A DNA stretch of 64,000 nucleotides from Virgibacillus indicus (GCF_002266285.1 NZ_NPMS01000001.1:930001-994000), one strand, 5' to 3'; counted from the stretch's first letter, positions 1-10,805 are shown. Notes: generated from the sequence alone by a model not told the origin. A program made the numbers and translations.

Positions 1-720
1 ATCTACTTCCGGCCCTTCTCCAGTTACCATGGCTGTAATAAGCTTTTCCTTATTCTTATAGGGTTCAAAGTAATCATAGCCATAAGACCAATTCATCAAG
101 GTCATACCTTCCGCTTCGGCAACTTGTTTGGAAAAGTCAGTATTAACCCCATGTGGTGCACGAAAGAACGTTGGACGTTCCCCGATAATTTCTTCAACTC
201 TATCATTTAACTGTACAATTTCTTCTTTTTGTTCTTCTTCAGACAGATCAGATAATAACGGGTGATTGTATGTATGATTCCCTATGATAAAGCCCATGTC
301 ATGGATTTTTCTAAGTTTTTCCACTTCTTCCGGTGTATCCAGAAAATGTCCATTTACAAAGAAAATAGCATTAACTTCAAGCTCTTTTAATGTTTCTGCC
401 ATGTCCACTGCATAGTTATCAGGTGCATCATCTATTGTTAAAAGGACTACTTTTTCATTTACTCCATCTTCCATTGGAATAATAGACCAATTTTCTGAAA
501 CTTTGTATTTAGGATTTATTTCTTCCAAGGGTTCTTCAGTTTCCTCTGCTGTTTCTTTTTCTTCATCCGTGACTTCTTTATCTGGATTTTCCTTGATTTC
601 TTTTTCAGATGGCTCCTCTGCTGTTTCTTTTTCAACCTGCTCATTACTGGATGTCTCCTCTGCATTGCAAGCAGAAAGAACAATAATTGATATAAAAAGA
701 CCAATCACTATTCTCTTCAT
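1..720 (-). CDS. Polysaccharide deacetylase (NodB-type) lipoprotein, 3' end outside window
   Basis: Probable extracytoplasmic, membrane-anchored carbohydrate esterase that removes N-acetyl (or O-acetyl) groups from a cell-wall or surface polysaccharide. The N-terminus has a short basic region, a hydrophobic stretch and a lipobox ending LSAC, giving a lipidated Cys near residue 19. An acidic Glu-rich linker runs to about residue 70. The NodB motifs then follow: TIDDAP (about 96-101, catalytic and metal Asp pair), HTYNHP (about 150-155, metal histidines) and RAPHG (about 188-192). The start is ATG at 718-720, behind GGAGGT with good spacing. The reading frame is still open at base 1, so about 240 residues are visible and the C-terminus is missing. 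The fold assignment is secure; the substrate is not visible from the sequence. Confidence 0.9.
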   Translation of the reverse strand, partial: MKRIVIGLFISIIVLSACNAEETSSNEQVEKETAEEPSEKEIKENPDKEVTDEEKETAEETEEPLEEINPKYKVSENWSIIPMEDGVNEKVVLLTIDDAPDNYAVDMAETLKELEVNAIFFVNGHFLDTPEEVEKLRKIHDMGFIIGNHTYNHPLLSDLSEEEQKEEIVQLNDRVEEIIGERPTFFRAPHGVNTDFSKQVAEAEGMTLMNWSYGYDYFEPYKNKEKLITAMVTGEGPEVD

Positions 721-755
721 TAAATTACCTCCTGATGTACTATAGTGATTACTCT

Positions 756-784
756 ATTATAGTAGATTCATAGAATCGCCACAA
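756..784 (-). promoter_or_regulatory. Candidate sigma-A promoter of the deacetylase gene
   Basis: Read on the minus strand, TTGTGG (779-784) and a perfect TATAAT (756-761) are separated by 17 bases. They lie about 35 bases upstream of the deacetylase start. The -10 is ideal and the -35 is a partial match. Confidence 0.55.
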
Positions 785-955
785 TCACTATTTTAAACAA
801 AACCCATCAGATATATTTTTTAAAAAACAGCATTATATTTTTTCAGATAGGGAATAGTAACGAGAGCGTTAAATGGTTGAATCTAACAGTCACCTATGTT
901 TAAATACATAAATGTGCTTATTTTTACAAAAAATCTATATAGAAAGGATAATTAC

Positions 956-2485
956 ATGAAAAAAGTTACAAAAGTATTTTATATCTCAGCCATTATTGTT
1001 TTCCTGTTTATTATCTGGGGCATTATCCCTGCAGACATACTGCCCAAAGGGAATCTAAACAATGTGACAACTATCATCCAGGGTTTTATTGTTGATAAAT
1101 TTGGCTGGTTTTATTTAATTAGTGCCTCCAGTTTTCTGGTTTTTGCCATCTATTTGATTTTTTCCAAATATGGAAGAATTAAACTGGGACGGCCTGGAGA
1201 TAAGCCGGAATATTCATATATGACTTGGTTCGCCATGCTTTTCAGTGCCGGTATGGGTATTGGATTAGTTTTTTGGGGTGCAGCAGAGCCACTTTCTCAT
1301 TTCCATACACCACCATATGGGGATCCTGAAACCAGTGAAGCCGCAAAGGCAGCGATGCAATACAGCTTTTTCCATTGGGGACTCCATCCTTGGGCAATTT
1401 ACGCTACTGTTGCGCTAGCGCTCGCGTATTTTAAATTCAGAAAGCAAACACCTGGAGTTGTAAGTGCTATACTGGAGCCTTTATTTGGCGATAAAATAAA
1501 AGGCGGCTGGGGAACAGCTGTTGATGTAATTGTGGTATTTGCCACTGTATTCGGAGTTGCAACATCATTAGGATTTGGAGCCATACAAATCAGTGGGGGA
1601 TTATCTTTTGTCTTCGGAATAGAACAAACCATTATGTTAGAGCTAGTTATAATTGCCATTGTAACTGTTTTGTTCATGACTTCAGCCATGACAGGACTGA
1701 ATAAGGGAATAAAATACCTGAGTAATGCAAACCTGGTATTAGCAATTTCATTAATGCTCTTCCTGTTAATCTTAGGGCCTACAGGTTATATCATGAACTT
1801 CTTTACAAATACGCTTGGAAGCTATATACAAAATCTGCCAAGCATGAGTTTACGAATGACTCCATTTAATGAGGATAATGCAGGCTGGATTAATGGATGG
1901 ACTATTTTTTATTGGGCCTGGTGGATTGCATGGGCGCCATTTGTCGGAACATTTATTGCCCGTGTCTCCCGTGGCAGAACAGTTAGAGAATTTGTGACAG
2001 GAGTTTTATTAGTTCCTACTATTTTTGGTGCATTGTGGTTCTCTGTATTTGGAGGATCCGCGATAAATCTGGAATTTTTTGAAGGCGCCAATATTATTCA
2101 ACATGTAAATGAGCTTGGAGAGGAAACTGCATTATTTGCAGTATTGGAACACTTTCCGCTAGGCGCGATCATGTCTGTTATTGCTATCCTGTTAATTAGT
2201 ACATTCTTTATCACATCTGCCGATTCGGCAACTTTCGTACTGGGAATGCAAACAACAAATGGAAGTCTTTATCCGCCAAACCTTGTAAAATTCATTTGGG
2301 GAATTATCCAATCTGCAACTGCCGCTGTACTGTTATGGCAAGGTGGTTTAGGAGCGCTGCAGACTGCTTCCATTATCGCAGCCTTCCCATTTGTGATTAT
2401 TATGATATTAATTGTTATCTCATTAATGAAATCATTCAGGGAAGAAGCAAAAGAAATTGAAGTCAGGAGAAAGCAAAATAAATAA
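956..2485 (+). CDS. BCCT-family betaine/choline-type transporter
   Basis: Sodium- or proton-coupled uptake of a quaternary ammonium compatible solute such as glycine betaine, at the cytoplasmic membrane. The protein is 509 residues, the usual length for OpuD/BetL-type BCCT carriers, and is hydrophobic throughout (about 12 membrane segments). Family signatures are visible: GMGIGLVFWGAAEP near residues 100-112, and a Trp-rich WAWWIAWAPFVG segment near 320, which forms the substrate cage in this family. The frame is open upstream to 896. I chose ATG at 956 because AGAAAGGA sits just before it and the protein then starts MKKVTKVFYI, as in OpuD-like proteins. It is single-gene and followed by a strong terminator. 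Osmoprotection fits a halotolerant host. The exact substrate (betaine, choline, carnitine, ectoine) is inferred. Confidence 0.93.
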   Translation: MKKVTKVFYISAIIVFLFIIWGIIPADILPKGNLNNVTTIIQGFIVDKFGWFYLISASSFLVFAIYLIFSKYGRIKLGRPGDKPEYSYMTWFAMLFSAGMGIGLVFWGAAEPLSHFHTPPYGDPETSEAAKAAMQYSFFHWGLHPWAIYATVALALAYFKFRKQTPGVVSAILEPLFGDKIKGGWGTAVDVIVVFATVFGVATSLGFGAIQISGGLSFVFGIEQTIMLELVIIAIVTVLFMTSAMTGLNKGIKYLSNANLVLAISLMLFLLILGPTGYIMNFFTNTLGSYIQNLPSMSLRMTPFNEDNAGWINGWTIFYWAWWIAWAPFVGTFIARVSRGRTVREFVTGVLLVPTIFGALWFSVFGGSAINLEFFEGANIIQHVNELGEETALFAVLEHFPLGAIMSVIAILLISTFFITSADSATFVLGMQTTNGSLYPPNLVKFIWGIIQSATAAVLLWQGGLGALQTASIIAAFPFVIIMILIVISLMKSFREEAKEIEVRRKQNK

Positions 2486-2487
2486 AA

Positions 2488-2536
2488 TAAAGGACAAGGT
2501 TAGACTGCAAAATGTCAGCCTTGTCCTTTTTATTTC
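2488..2536 (+). terminator. Rho-independent terminator after the BCCT transporter
   Basis: Inverted repeat AAGGACAAGG ... CCTTGTCCTT followed by a T-rich run, directly after the transporter stop codon. Confidence 0.85.
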
Positions 2537-2678
2537 TATTGCTTAACAACTATATACAAACTGTTTTCATTTAGTTAACAGTTAAATAACATGTCCAGCA
2601 GCTGCTGATTTTTTTGTTACACTATTTTTAAGCTCACAAATTTATATATTTTTATGCACCTAGAGGAAGGTGATTTAG

Positions 2679-3068
2679 ATTAGTTCCCGCAAACTAATAG
2701 TCCCTGTCATTTTTATTTTATTTCTCGGAGCAGGCTGTCAGAACTCGAATGAAGTGGATGTTATTTCATTTAATCCTTCTGATTACCACGTTTTGTTTTT
2801 TCCAAACGAGGAAAACAATAAGAAAGCAGCTTATATGGACGCCATTCTGGATTTGAAAGCGAAGTACCCCGAAGAGTTTAGCGGGGTCAAAGCAACGGAG
2901 AAAGAAATTGATGAATCAGCCTATCCTTTAAATAAGAATAAACCAGTGTTACTAATTAAAAAAAATGGACAAACCATTGCTTATCTGTCAGGTGAAAAAT
3001 CAAAGGGAAAAATCATGGAGTATTTGGAAATGACCATGAAAAAAAACGAGGAAACTGTAATGGATTAA
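2679..3068 (+). CDS. Small hypothetical lipoprotein with probable ATT start
   Basis: Secreted, lipid-anchored protein of unknown function, about 129 residues. The frame contains a textbook lipoprotein signal: a short basic start (SSRK), a hydrophobic core and a lipobox ending LGAGC, then a 107-residue soluble part. A TAG stop at 2676-2678 closes the frame upstream, and no ATG, GTG or TTG precedes the signal peptide. The only plausible initiation codon is ATT at 2679, six bases after AGGAAGGTG. Starting instead at the first standard codon (GTG at 2754) would delete the whole signal peptide. Either this gene uses a rare ATT start, or the base is a mutation or sequencing error in an ATG. The stop codon lies inside a terminator hairpin shared with the converging pdh operon. 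I recognise no family. Confidence 0.6.
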   Translation: MSSRKLIVPVIFILFLGAGCQNSNEVDVISFNPSDYHVLFFPNEENNKKAAYMDAILDLKAKYPEEFSGVKATEKEIDESAYPLNKNKPVLLIKKNGQTIAYLSGEKSKGKIMEYLEMTMKKNEETVMD

Positions 3069-3084
3069 CAGTTTCCTCGTTTTC
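3042..3084. terminator. Bidirectional terminator between the lipoprotein gene and pdhD
   Basis: A perfect inverted repeat of about 16 bases per arm (AAAACGAGGAAACTGT and its complement) around a 9-base loop. A-runs and T-runs on both sides let it stop transcription from either strand. It includes the stop codon of the upstream gene. Confidence 0.85.
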
Positions 3085-3137
3085 TTATTATTATTTATAC
3101 TGCATTTACGTAAGCAGCCTCATCAAGCTAGCTTCAA

Positions 3138-4547
3138 TTATTTCATCATATGAATAGGAGTGCCTAACGCTACTTCAGCAGCTTCCATTGTAATTTCTCC
3201 TAATGTTGGATGTGCATGAATAGTAAGTGCAATATCCTCTGCAGTCATTCCTGCTTCAATTGCCAAACCAATTTCAGCAATCATGTCACTTGCATTTGGT
3301 CCTGCAATTTGCGCACCAATAACAAGTCCATCATCTTCACGAGTGATTAATTTCAGGAATCCATCACTATTATTTAATGATAGTGCGCGGCCATTTGCTG
3401 CAAATGGGAATTTAGCAGCTTTTACTTTATATCCTGCATCCTTTGCATCTTTTTCATTATATCCAACAGTGGCCAGTTCAGGGTCTGTAAATGCAACTGC
3501 AGGGATAGCAACATAATCAACAACTGATTTTTCACCACTAATCGCTTCAGCTGCTATTTTACCTTCATAAGAAGCTTTATGAGCAAGTGCTGGTCCTGCA
3601 ACAATATCACCAATTGCATAAATGTTATCTACACTTGTGCGGCATTGGTCATCTACCTTAACCAGACCTCTTTCACCCATTTCAATACCTACTTGTTCCA
3701 GTCCAATTTCTTCTGTATTTGGACGGCGTCCGACTGTAACCAGTACATAATCCGCTTCAATGGTTTCTTCTTTGCCTTTTGCTTCATAGGATACTTTCAC
3801 ACCGTCTTTGGATTCTTCGACACCCTTAGCCATAGCTTCTGTAACGATGGTTGCACCTTTTTTCTTCAGATGTTTTTTAACCACTTGAGTCATTTGTTTT
3901 TCGAATCCGCCAAGAATGTCCTTAGCGCCTTCTAAAATGGTAACTTCTGAACCAAAGTTTGCATATGCAGAACCTAATTCTGTTCCAACATATCCACCAC
4001 CGATTACAACAAGTTTCTTTGGAATTTCTTTTAAGTTTAAAGCACCGGTAGAATCTAATACTCGATCAGAGAATTTAAAGCTCGGGATTTCAATTGGTGA
4101 TGAACCTGTTGCAATAATACAGTTATTGAATGTATATGTTTGTGAATTCTTCTCATCCATAACTTTTGCTGTGTTCTTATCAACAAAATATACTTCGCCA
4201 TTTAAAATATCTACTTTATTTCCTTTTAGAAGTCCTTCAACTCCGGAAGTCAGCTTCTTAACGACACTGCCTTTCCATTCCTGAACTTTTGAGAAATCAA
4301 CGGTAACGTTTTCCGTTTTAATTCCCAGTTCTTCACTTCCAAAAGCATTTTGAGCCATATGTCCGGCCTGGATTAGTGCTTTTGAAGGAATACAACCCAC
4401 GTTGAGGCAGACACCGCCTAGTGTGCCTTTATCAACGATCGTTACTTTTTGGCCTAACTGTGCAGCACGGATGGCGGCAACATAACCGCCAGGACCGGCT
4501 CCAACAACCAACGTATCTACTTCAATTGGAAAATCTCCTACTACCAT
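3138..4547 (-). CDS. pdhD: Dihydrolipoyl dehydrogenase, E3 of pyruvate dehydrogenase
   Basis: E3 flavoprotein that reoxidises dihydrolipoamide on the E2 swinging arms and reduces NAD+. It serves the pyruvate dehydrogenase complex and usually other 2-oxoacid dehydrogenases too. The protein is 469 residues, normal for the family. The N-terminal FAD-binding [12 protein letters not shown] is followed by the redox-active disulfide [13 protein letters not shown] (Cys47 and Cys52). An NAD-binding [10 protein letters not shown] lies mid-protein, and the catalytic His-Glu pair sits in HAHPTLGE near residue 444. It is the last gene of pdhABCD, 3 bases after pdhC, and is closed by the shared terminator at 3042-3084. 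All catalytic residues are present. Confidence 0.97.
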   Translation of the reverse strand: MVVGDFPIEVDTLVVGAGPGGYVAAIRAAQLGQKVTIVDKGTLGGVCLNVGCIPSKALIQAGHMAQNAFGSEELGIKTENVTVDFSKVQEWKGSVVKKLTSGVEGLLKGNKVDILNGEVYFVDKNTAKVMDEKNSQTYTFNNCIIATGSSPIEIPSFKFSDRVLDSTGALNLKEIPKKLVVIGGGYVGTELGSAYANFGSEVTILEGAKDILGGFEKQMTQVVKKHLKKKGATIVTEAMAKGVEESKDGVKVSYEAKGKEETIEADYVLVTVGRRPNTEEIGLEQVGIEMGERGLVKVDDQCRTSVDNIYAIGDIVAGPALAHKASYEGKIAAEAISGEKSVVDYVAIPAVAFTDPELATVGYNEKDAKDAGYKVKAAKFPFAANGRALSLNNSDGFLKLITREDDGLVIGAQIAGPNASDMIAEIGLAIEAGMTAEDIALTIHAHPTLGEITMEAAEVALGTPIHMMK

Positions 4548-4550
4548 AAT

Positions 4551-5852
4551 CTACGCCTCCATCATAATTAATTGTGGATCGTTCAACAATCGCTTAATTT
4601 GATTCAGAGCCAGTTGTGCTGTAGCTCCATCAACAATACGATGGTCAAAACTCATTGATAATGCGAGTACTGGTGCGATTACAATTTCCCCATCACGGAC
4701 AATTGGTTTTTCTGCAATTCTGCCAATTCCCAAAATAACTGCTTCAGGGTAGTTAAGAACTGGTGTAAACCATTGTCCGCCAGCAGAACCAATATTTGTA
4801 ATTGTATTGGAAGCACCACTCATCTCTTCAGAAGTAAGTTTACCACTTCGAGCCTTTTCTGCCAATTCATTGATTTCAGCTGAAATTGCAAAAATGGATT
4901 TACGATCGGCGTCTTTAAGAACTGGTACCAGCAGACCTTTGTCTGTGTCTGCAGCAATACCAACATTATAGTAGTGTTTCTGAACAATCTCGTTTGTTTC
5001 ATCATCGACTGCAGCATTCAATATAGGGAATTTCTTGGATGCTGATACGAGTGCCTTAACAACATACGGTAAATAAGTGAGTTTAACTTCTTGCTCAGCT
5101 GCCACAGCTTTAAATTTCTTACGGTGTGCAACAAGTTCTGTCACATCAATATCATCCATTAACGTAACATGTGGTGCTTTTGTTTTAGAATTAACCATTG
5201 CTTTAGCAATCGCTTTACGGATTCCACTCATTTTCTCACGAGTTTCTGGATATTCACCTTTAGGTGCTGCAGGAACTTTTGTTTCCTCTTTAGCTGTATC
5301 CTGCTTTGTCTCTTCAGCTGGTGTTTCAGCTTTCTGATCACCACTTAGGAAGCTTTCAATATCTTCTTTTAAAATACGGCCATTTTTACCAGAACCAGTA
5401 ACATCCTGTATTTTAACATCATTATCACGAGCATATTTTCTTACAGATGGCATCGCAATAACCCGTTTATCATCTGATCCTGATTCATCCGTTTTGTCGG
5501 TTTTTTCAGTAGTTTGTTTTTCTTCTTTAGGCTCTTCTTTTGAAGGTTCTTCTTTTGAAGGTTCTTCTTTTGAAGGTTCTTCTTCAGATGAGTCATCTTC
5601 AGCTGATTCATAGCCTTCTGCATCAAATGTAATTAATGAATCACCCACGATTGCAACAGTGCCTTCTTCAACATGAATCTTTTTAACTGTACCTTCTACC
5701 GGAGAAGGTATTTCAACAACCGCTTTATCGTTCTGGACTTCACACAGCTCGTCATCTTCTTTAACTTCATCGCCTTCTTTAACGAACCATTTTACGATTT
5801 CACCTTCGTGAATGCCTTCACCGATATCCGGCAGTTTAAATACATATGCCAT
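4551..5852 (-). CDS. pdhC: Dihydrolipoyllysine acetyltransferase, E2 of pyruvate dehydrogenase
   Basis: Core-forming E2 component, which transfers the acetyl group from lipoyl-lysine to CoA. The 433 residues hold one lipoyl domain (1 to about 80, lipoylated Lys43 in the motif NDKAVV), then a flexible acidic linker with three SKEEP-type repeats, and a peripheral subunit-binding domain (about 132-168, [11 protein letters not shown]). The catalytic acyltransferase domain ends with SFDHRIVDG, whose His404 and Asp408 are the active-site pair. With a single lipoyl domain it resembles other Gram-positive E2 proteins. The start ATG follows GGAGGTAGT. It lies between pdhB (23 bases upstream) and pdhD (3 bases downstream). 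Confidence 0.97.
   Translation of the reverse strand: MAYVFKLPDIGEGIHEGEIVKWFVKEGDEVKEDDELCEVQNDKAVVEIPSPVEGTVKKIHVEEGTVAIVGDSLITFDAEGYESAEDDSSEEEPSKEEPSKEEPSKEEPKEEKQTTEKTDKTDESGSDDKRVIAMPSVRKYARDNDVKIQDVTGSGKNGRILKEDIESFLSGDQKAETPAEETKQDTAKEETKVPAAPKGEYPETREKMSGIRKAIAKAMVNSKTKAPHVTLMDDIDVTELVAHRKKFKAVAAEQEVKLTYLPYVVKALVSASKKFPILNAAVDDETNEIVQKHYYNVGIAADTDKGLLVPVLKDADRKSIFAISAEINELAEKARSGKLTSEEMSGASNTITNIGSAGGQWFTPVLNYPEAVILGIGRIAEKPIVRDGEIVIAPVLALSMSFDHRIVDGATAQLALNQIKRLLNDPQLIMMEA
5533..5577 (-). repeat. Three perfect 15-bp tandem repeats in the pdhC linker
   Basis: The unit TCTTCTTTTGAAGGT occurs three times without change and encodes Glu/Pro/Ser/Lys repeats of the interdomain linker. Copy number can change without frameshift. 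Such linkers are flexible and tolerate length variation. Confidence 0.9.
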
Positions 5853-5875
5853 AATTACTACCTCCTATCTCAATT

Positions 5876-6853
5876 TTAAAAGTTCATAACTGTGTTGACT
5901 TTTTCAATAATATCCTTGTGATTTGGAAGCCATATTTCTTCTGCTTCAGAAAATGCATAAACCGTATCTGGTGCAGCTACTCTTAGTACTGGTGCTTCCA
6001 GATGCAAGATTGCTCTTTCCTGAATCTCAGCTACGATATTTGCAGCAATACCTGCCTGGCGCTGCGCTTCCTGTACAACAACGACATGATTTGTTTTCTT
6101 AACAGATTCAATAATTGTATCAATATCAATTGGTGAAACAGTACGCAGGTCGATTACCTCTGCATCAATGCCATCTTTTTCAAGCTCTTCTGCTGCTTTT
6201 AGGGAAGCGTGAACCATCGCGCCATAAGCAATCAGAGTTACATCTTTACCTTCACGTTTCACTTCAGCTTTTCCAAGTTCAATTGTATATTCTTCCTCAG
6301 GTACTTCTCCACGGAATGAACGGTATAGCTTCATATGTTCCAGAAATACTACAGGATCATTGTCACGAATAGATTGAATTAAAAGTCCCTTTGCATCATA
6401 TGGAGTTGAAGGAATTACAACTTTAATCCCTGGTTGTTGTGCAATTAATCCTTCCAGTGAATCTGCGTGCAGTTCTGGTGTGTGTACACCACCACCAAAC
6501 GGTGAACGAATAGTAATTGGCATTGTCTGAGTCCCGCCGGAACGGTATCGCATACGCGCCATTTGCCCACTGATTGAATCCATCACTTCATAAACGAAGC
6601 CGAAGAACTGAATTTCTGGAACCGGACGATAGTCTTGTGTTGCTAAACCAATGGAAAGTCCGCCGATTCCGGATTCAGCTAATGGTGTATCAAATACACG
6701 ATCTTCACCGAACTCATCCTGCAAACCTTCAGTTGCACGGAATACACCACCATTTTGACCAACATCTTCACCAAACACAAGCACATTTTCGTCATTTTTA
6801 AGCTCTGTGCGCATTGCATCAGTGATTGCCTGAATCATTGTCATTTGTGCCAT
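5876..6853 (-). CDS. pdhB: Pyruvate dehydrogenase E1 beta subunit
   Basis: Beta subunit of the thiamine-diphosphate-dependent E1 heterotetramer, which decarboxylates pyruvate and reductively acetylates lipoamide. The protein is 325 residues, exactly the family size. The N-terminal transketolase-like pyrimidine-binding region includes GEDVG (about 29-33) and the downstream [10 protein letters not shown]. The C-terminal domain carries the transketolase-C region with [12 protein letters not shown]. It is co-transcribed with pdhA (3 bases upstream) and pdhC. Nothing is missing. Confidence 0.97.
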   Translation of the reverse strand: MAQMTMIQAITDAMRTELKNDENVLVFGEDVGQNGGVFRATEGLQDEFGEDRVFDTPLAESGIGGLSIGLATQDYRPVPEIQFFGFVYEVMDSISGQMARMRYRSGGTQTMPITIRSPFGGGVHTPELHADSLEGLIAQQPGIKVVIPSTPYDAKGLLIQSIRDNDPVVFLEHMKLYRSFRGEVPEEEYTIELGKAEVKREGKDVTLIAYGAMVHASLKAAEELEKDGIDAEVIDLRTVSPIDIDTIIESVKKTNHVVVVQEAQRQAGIAANIVAEIQERAILHLEAPVLRVAAPDTVYAFSEAEEIWLPNHKDIIEKVNTVMNF

Positions 6854-6856
6854 GAT

Positions 6857-7945
<1,089 letters not shown>

Positions 7946-8060
7946 TCACCTCTTCCTTTCTTTGTATCCTTTTTAATATTGTCTTTCCTAGCCTGCCCAA
8001 AAGTGAGAAAAAATCTGTACCATTTTCCTCTTATTCTTGTACCCTTTTTTATTTCTCGCT

Positions 8061-8077
8061 AATCAGAATTTCTGATT
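8061..8077. promoter_or_regulatory. Perfect 17-bp palindrome in the pdhA leader, candidate operator
   Basis: AATCAGAA-T-TTCTGATT lies about 120 bases upstream of the pdhA start. On the minus strand a weak promoter-like TTGATA precedes it by several tens of bases. The dyad is too short and T-poor for a terminator. It does not match the CodY box (centre TTCnGAA) or a cre site. Function is unproven. Confidence 0.4.
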
Positions 8078-8303
8078 GCTTTTAAATCTGTTACATAAGA
8101 ATATTCGATTTTACTGGTACAATTATCAACTTCAGTTAAATAGTATCTCATTTACACATCATGGTCAATCACTTTGTTTGGTTTTATTTACATTTTGAAT
8201 CAGGTTTTTGTTCCTGTAGCAGCAATTAATCAGATAAACATTATCTGTTATACTCGAATATTATATCTGTATTATTTTTTTGCGTATAAAAATTATAATT
8301 GCA

Positions 8304-8334
8304 TAAAAAAAGACCGAATCGAGACGATTCAGTC
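8304..8334 (-). terminator. Terminator after ykyA
   Basis: On the minus strand, GACTGAATCG TCT CGATTCGGTC (one mismatch) is followed by seven T. It sits 25 bases beyond the ykyA stop. It separates ykyA from the pdh promoter region. Confidence 0.85.
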
Positions 8335-8359
8335 CTTTAGTATATCCGCTTATGCTGGT

Positions 8360-9052
8360 TTATTCTTTTTCTTCTGTACTGCTGGCAGATGGATTTTCTT
8401 CATAGGTTACATCAATACCTGCCTGTTCATAAAACTCTTTTTTCAATGCATTATATTCTACTGTAGCCTCATTAAATTGATCATTCGCTTTTAGAATCTG
8501 CTCATAGCTTTCATTAATCTTATTTATTTGATCACTCAGATCTTCCTGCTGCAAATCCTCCTGCTGCAGCATCGTATAAAGTTCTTTTTCCAAATTTAAT
8601 GATTCTGAGTAAGCGTTATTAAGTGTGTTGTATGCCTGATAACGGCCTTCCATTACATCATACATACTCTGAACTTTGCCTTTTAGCTCTTCATCTTCAA
8701 GGTTTTCTATCAGATCCTGGATTTTATTAAATTCTTCCTTAGATGCCTCAATGCTATCTTTTTCTTTTGAAATCTTATCAGAGCGCTCATCAATTATATC
8801 AACCGCTTTTTCAGAAAGTTCTTTAATTTTATCAAAATCATCCATTCCCAGATCTATAATTTGACTATATAATTCCTGTTCTTGTTTTTCCAGTTCCGTG
8901 ATTTCGCTTTGGACGTCTTCAAAATCCTGCTCTAATGCAACTGCCTCTTCCAGATGATTATGTATTTTTTCTTGTGTTGATTCTCCACTGCATGCAGATA
9001 ATACAGTTAAGAGGCCTATAACCAGCAGGAATAATATTTTCTTTGATGACAT
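8360..9052 (-). CDS. ykyA: YkyA-family cell-surface lipoprotein, coiled coil
   Basis: Predicted membrane-anchored lipoprotein of the YkyA family, annotated in Bacillus as putative cell-wall binding. The signal peptide ends in the lipobox LSAC (Cys at about residue 21). The remaining 210 residues are almost entirely charged heptad-like sequence rich in Glu, Lys, Leu and Ile, with no Pro until the C-terminus, so a long alpha-helical coiled coil is expected. The C-terminal tail is Ser/Glu-rich. It lies between def and pdhA, the same order as in B. subtilis (ykrA-def-ykyA-pdhA), which supports orthology. It is monocistronic with its own terminator. Biochemical function is not known. Confidence 0.85.
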   Translation of the reverse strand: MSSKKILFLLVIGLLTVLSACSGESTQEKIHNHLEEAVALEQDFEDVQSEITELEKQEQELYSQIIDLGMDDFDKIKELSEKAVDIIDERSDKISKEKDSIEASKEEFNKIQDLIENLEDEELKGKVQSMYDVMEGRYQAYNTLNNAYSESLNLEKELYTMLQQEDLQQEDLSDQINKINESYEQILKANDQFNEATVEYNALKKEFYEQAGIDVTYEENPSASSTEEKE

Positions 9053-9221
9053 ACTGCTTACCCTCCTTATTCATTGCTGCAATTAATATGTGTTTCCAAG
9101 TATAACATAATTATATATAACTCATGATATACTATTTTAAAGTTTTACAATGACCTGTTGCAAATTTATGATTAATATACCTCAGATATGATAAAATATT
9201 AAATTGACGGAAAAAGTTGAA

Positions 9222-9252
9222 GAAACAAAAGTGTAAAGCCCGTTTAGCGATA
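9222..9252 (+). repeat. Decayed fragment of the dispersed repeat found intact at 27943-28210
   Basis: The stretch AACAAAAGTGTAAAGC, then CCGTTTAGCGA, matches the left end of the 27.9-kb element (AACAAAAGCGCAAGCG, then CCCGTTTAGCGA) with a few substitutions. Only the end survives. It lies within 50 bases of the def ribosome site. Confidence 0.6.
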
Positions 9253-9299
9253 ATACATTCTTTATTTTTAAGGAAAAATTTTCACAGGAGTGATTTTGC

Positions 9300-9851
9300 A
9301 TGATAACTATGAAAGACATCGTTCGTGAAGGACACCCTTCGCTGGTGAAGGTCGCCAAAGAAGTTGATGTGCCTTTACACGTAGATGATAAAACACTATT
9401 ACAGGATATGATTACTTTTTTAAAAAACAGCCAAGACGAAGAAATTGCTAAAGAACATAAACTGCGGGCGGGTGTCGGACTTGCTGCACCACAGCTGGGA
9501 GTTGAAAAGCGGTTAGTTGCTATACATTTTGAGGATTTAAACGGTAAGCTATACAGCTACGGCCTTGTTAACCCGAAAATAGTCAGCCACTCAGTAGAAC
9601 AGTCATATTTAGCCGGCGGAGAAGGATGTCTTTCTGTTGACCGAAATGTAGAAGGTTATGTTCCAAGACATGCACGCATTACGTTGAAAGCTACAGACTT
9701 GGAAGGAAATCCTCTGAAATTACGTTTAAAAGGATATGCTGCTATTGTGTTCCAGCACGAAATTGATCATCTGAATGGAATTATGTTTTATGATCATATC
9801 AATAATGAAAATCCATTTGCTGTCCCTGATAATGCAAAACCGATTAGTTAA
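9300..9851 (+). CDS. def: Peptide deformylase
   Basis: Iron- (or zinc-) dependent enzyme that removes the formyl group from the N-terminal methionine of nascent proteins. The 183 residues carry the three deformylase motifs in order: [10 protein letters not shown] (58-67), EGCLSV with metal ligand Cys110, and QHEIDHLNG with metal ligands His153 and His157 plus catalytic Glu154. The length and the insertion between motifs fit the Gram-positive type 2 class (YkrB/DefB). The ATG at 9300 follows CAGGAGTGAT at good spacing. A decayed repeat lies just upstream, and a strong terminator follows. Confidence 0.97.
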   Translation: MITMKDIVREGHPSLVKVAKEVDVPLHVDDKTLLQDMITFLKNSQDEEIAKEHKLRAGVGLAAPQLGVEKRLVAIHFEDLNGKLYSYGLVNPKIVSHSVEQSYLAGGEGCLSVDRNVEGYVPRHARITLKATDLEGNPLKLRLKGYAAIVFQHEIDHLNGIMFYDHINNENPFAVPDNAKPIS

Positions 9852-9855
9852 GAAC

Positions 9856-9906
9856 AAAGAATGTCCCTCCGAAAAATAAAATTCAGAGGGACATTCTTTT
9901 TTTATA
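9856..9906. terminator. Terminator between def and ykrA
   Basis: AAAGAATGTCCCTC pairs with GAGGGACATTCTTT and is followed by a T-run for the + strand. The A-rich left side gives weaker termination for the converging ykrA. Confidence 0.85.
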
Positions 9907-10675
9907 TTAGTTTTAAATGTTTTAGTCCTTTTAGAATACCATCATTGCCGACATCGTCTGTTACATAATCAGCAATGGATTTTAATTCGGATACGGCATT
10001 ACCCATTGCAATCCCTGTTCCTACTTCCTCTATCATCTCCATATCATTTAATCCATCTCCAAAAGCAAAGGAATCAGTAATGTTAAGGCCACTTGCTTCA
10101 ATCAGTTTTTCTACACCGACGGCCTTTGAACCGCCGCCAGGCAGAACATCGCATGATAGATCATGCCAGCGGACAAAACGAAACGAATTATGCTGGGCTG
10201 CAATTTTCTCTTCGCTCTCTTTTTCACAAAACAATAAAGCCTGGTAAATCTTATTGTCATTTTTAAGATTGGGATTAACCTTTGGATAGTTAAATTTCAA
10301 GCTCCCGAAGCTTTCCGTGATGTAAGGGTGATCAGCTACAGATGCCCACATATGGTCTTCCGTCATAAATACCATCGGAAAATTGTTTTCGGACGATTGC
10401 TGATAAAGTTTAGTGAGTTCCTCTTGCCCTAATGGGTTGTTGTAGACTACTTCTCCCTCAAAAACAACATACTGACCATTATAGCTGACATATGATTCAA
10501 TTCCTAATTCCTTCCTGATAGTTTCAAACATAAACGGTGCTCTCCCTGTTGCTATCGCAACATATGCGCCATTTTCCTGCAATTTTGTGATAGCTTGCTT
10601 TGCAGATGCGGGAATTTGTTTTTTTTCATTTAGAATAGTTCCATCAATATCAAAAAAAACTATTTTTCTGTTCAT
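9902..10675 (-). CDS. ykrA: Cof-type HAD-superfamily hydrolase
   Basis: Phosphatase of the HAD superfamily, Cof (IIB cap) subgroup; likely substrates are sugar phosphates or similar small phosphates. The 257 residues start with motif I FFDIDGTI (nucleophile and acid Asp pair). Motif II is IATGRAP (about 40-46), and motif IV is FGDGLNDMEMIEEVG near residue 200. The neighbourhood def-ykrA-rpoY-rnjA matches B. subtilis ykrA. ATG start with AGGAGCC upstream. The specific substrate cannot be read from the sequence. Confidence 0.9.
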   Translation of the reverse strand: MNRKIVFFDIDGTILNEKKQIPASAKQAITKLQENGAYVAIATGRAPFMFETIRKELGIESYVSYNGQYVVFEGEVVYNNPLGQEELTKLYQQSSENNFPMVFMTEDHMWASVADHPYITESFGSLKFNYPKVNPNLKNDNKIYQALLFCEKESEEKIAAQHNSFRFVRWHDLSCDVLPGGGSKAVGVEKLIEASGLNITDSFAFGDGLNDMEMIEEVGTGIAMGNAVSELKSIADYVTDDVGNDGILKGLKHLKLI

Positions 10676-10805
10676 TATATTCTAGGCTCCTTAAGTCTGG
10701 TGAATTTCGTGAATGAATAAGAATCTCCTCATTCGCAAAAAATAAGTTTATCATAAATAGAAACGTTCATAAATTTATCTTTTTCATACAAATAATGGAT
10801 TTTTA

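Noticed and set aside
8174..8494. 106-codon + strand frame
   Set aside because: It overlaps the ykyA terminator and the end of ykyA on the opposite strand; the product is low-complexity Phe/Ile-rich.
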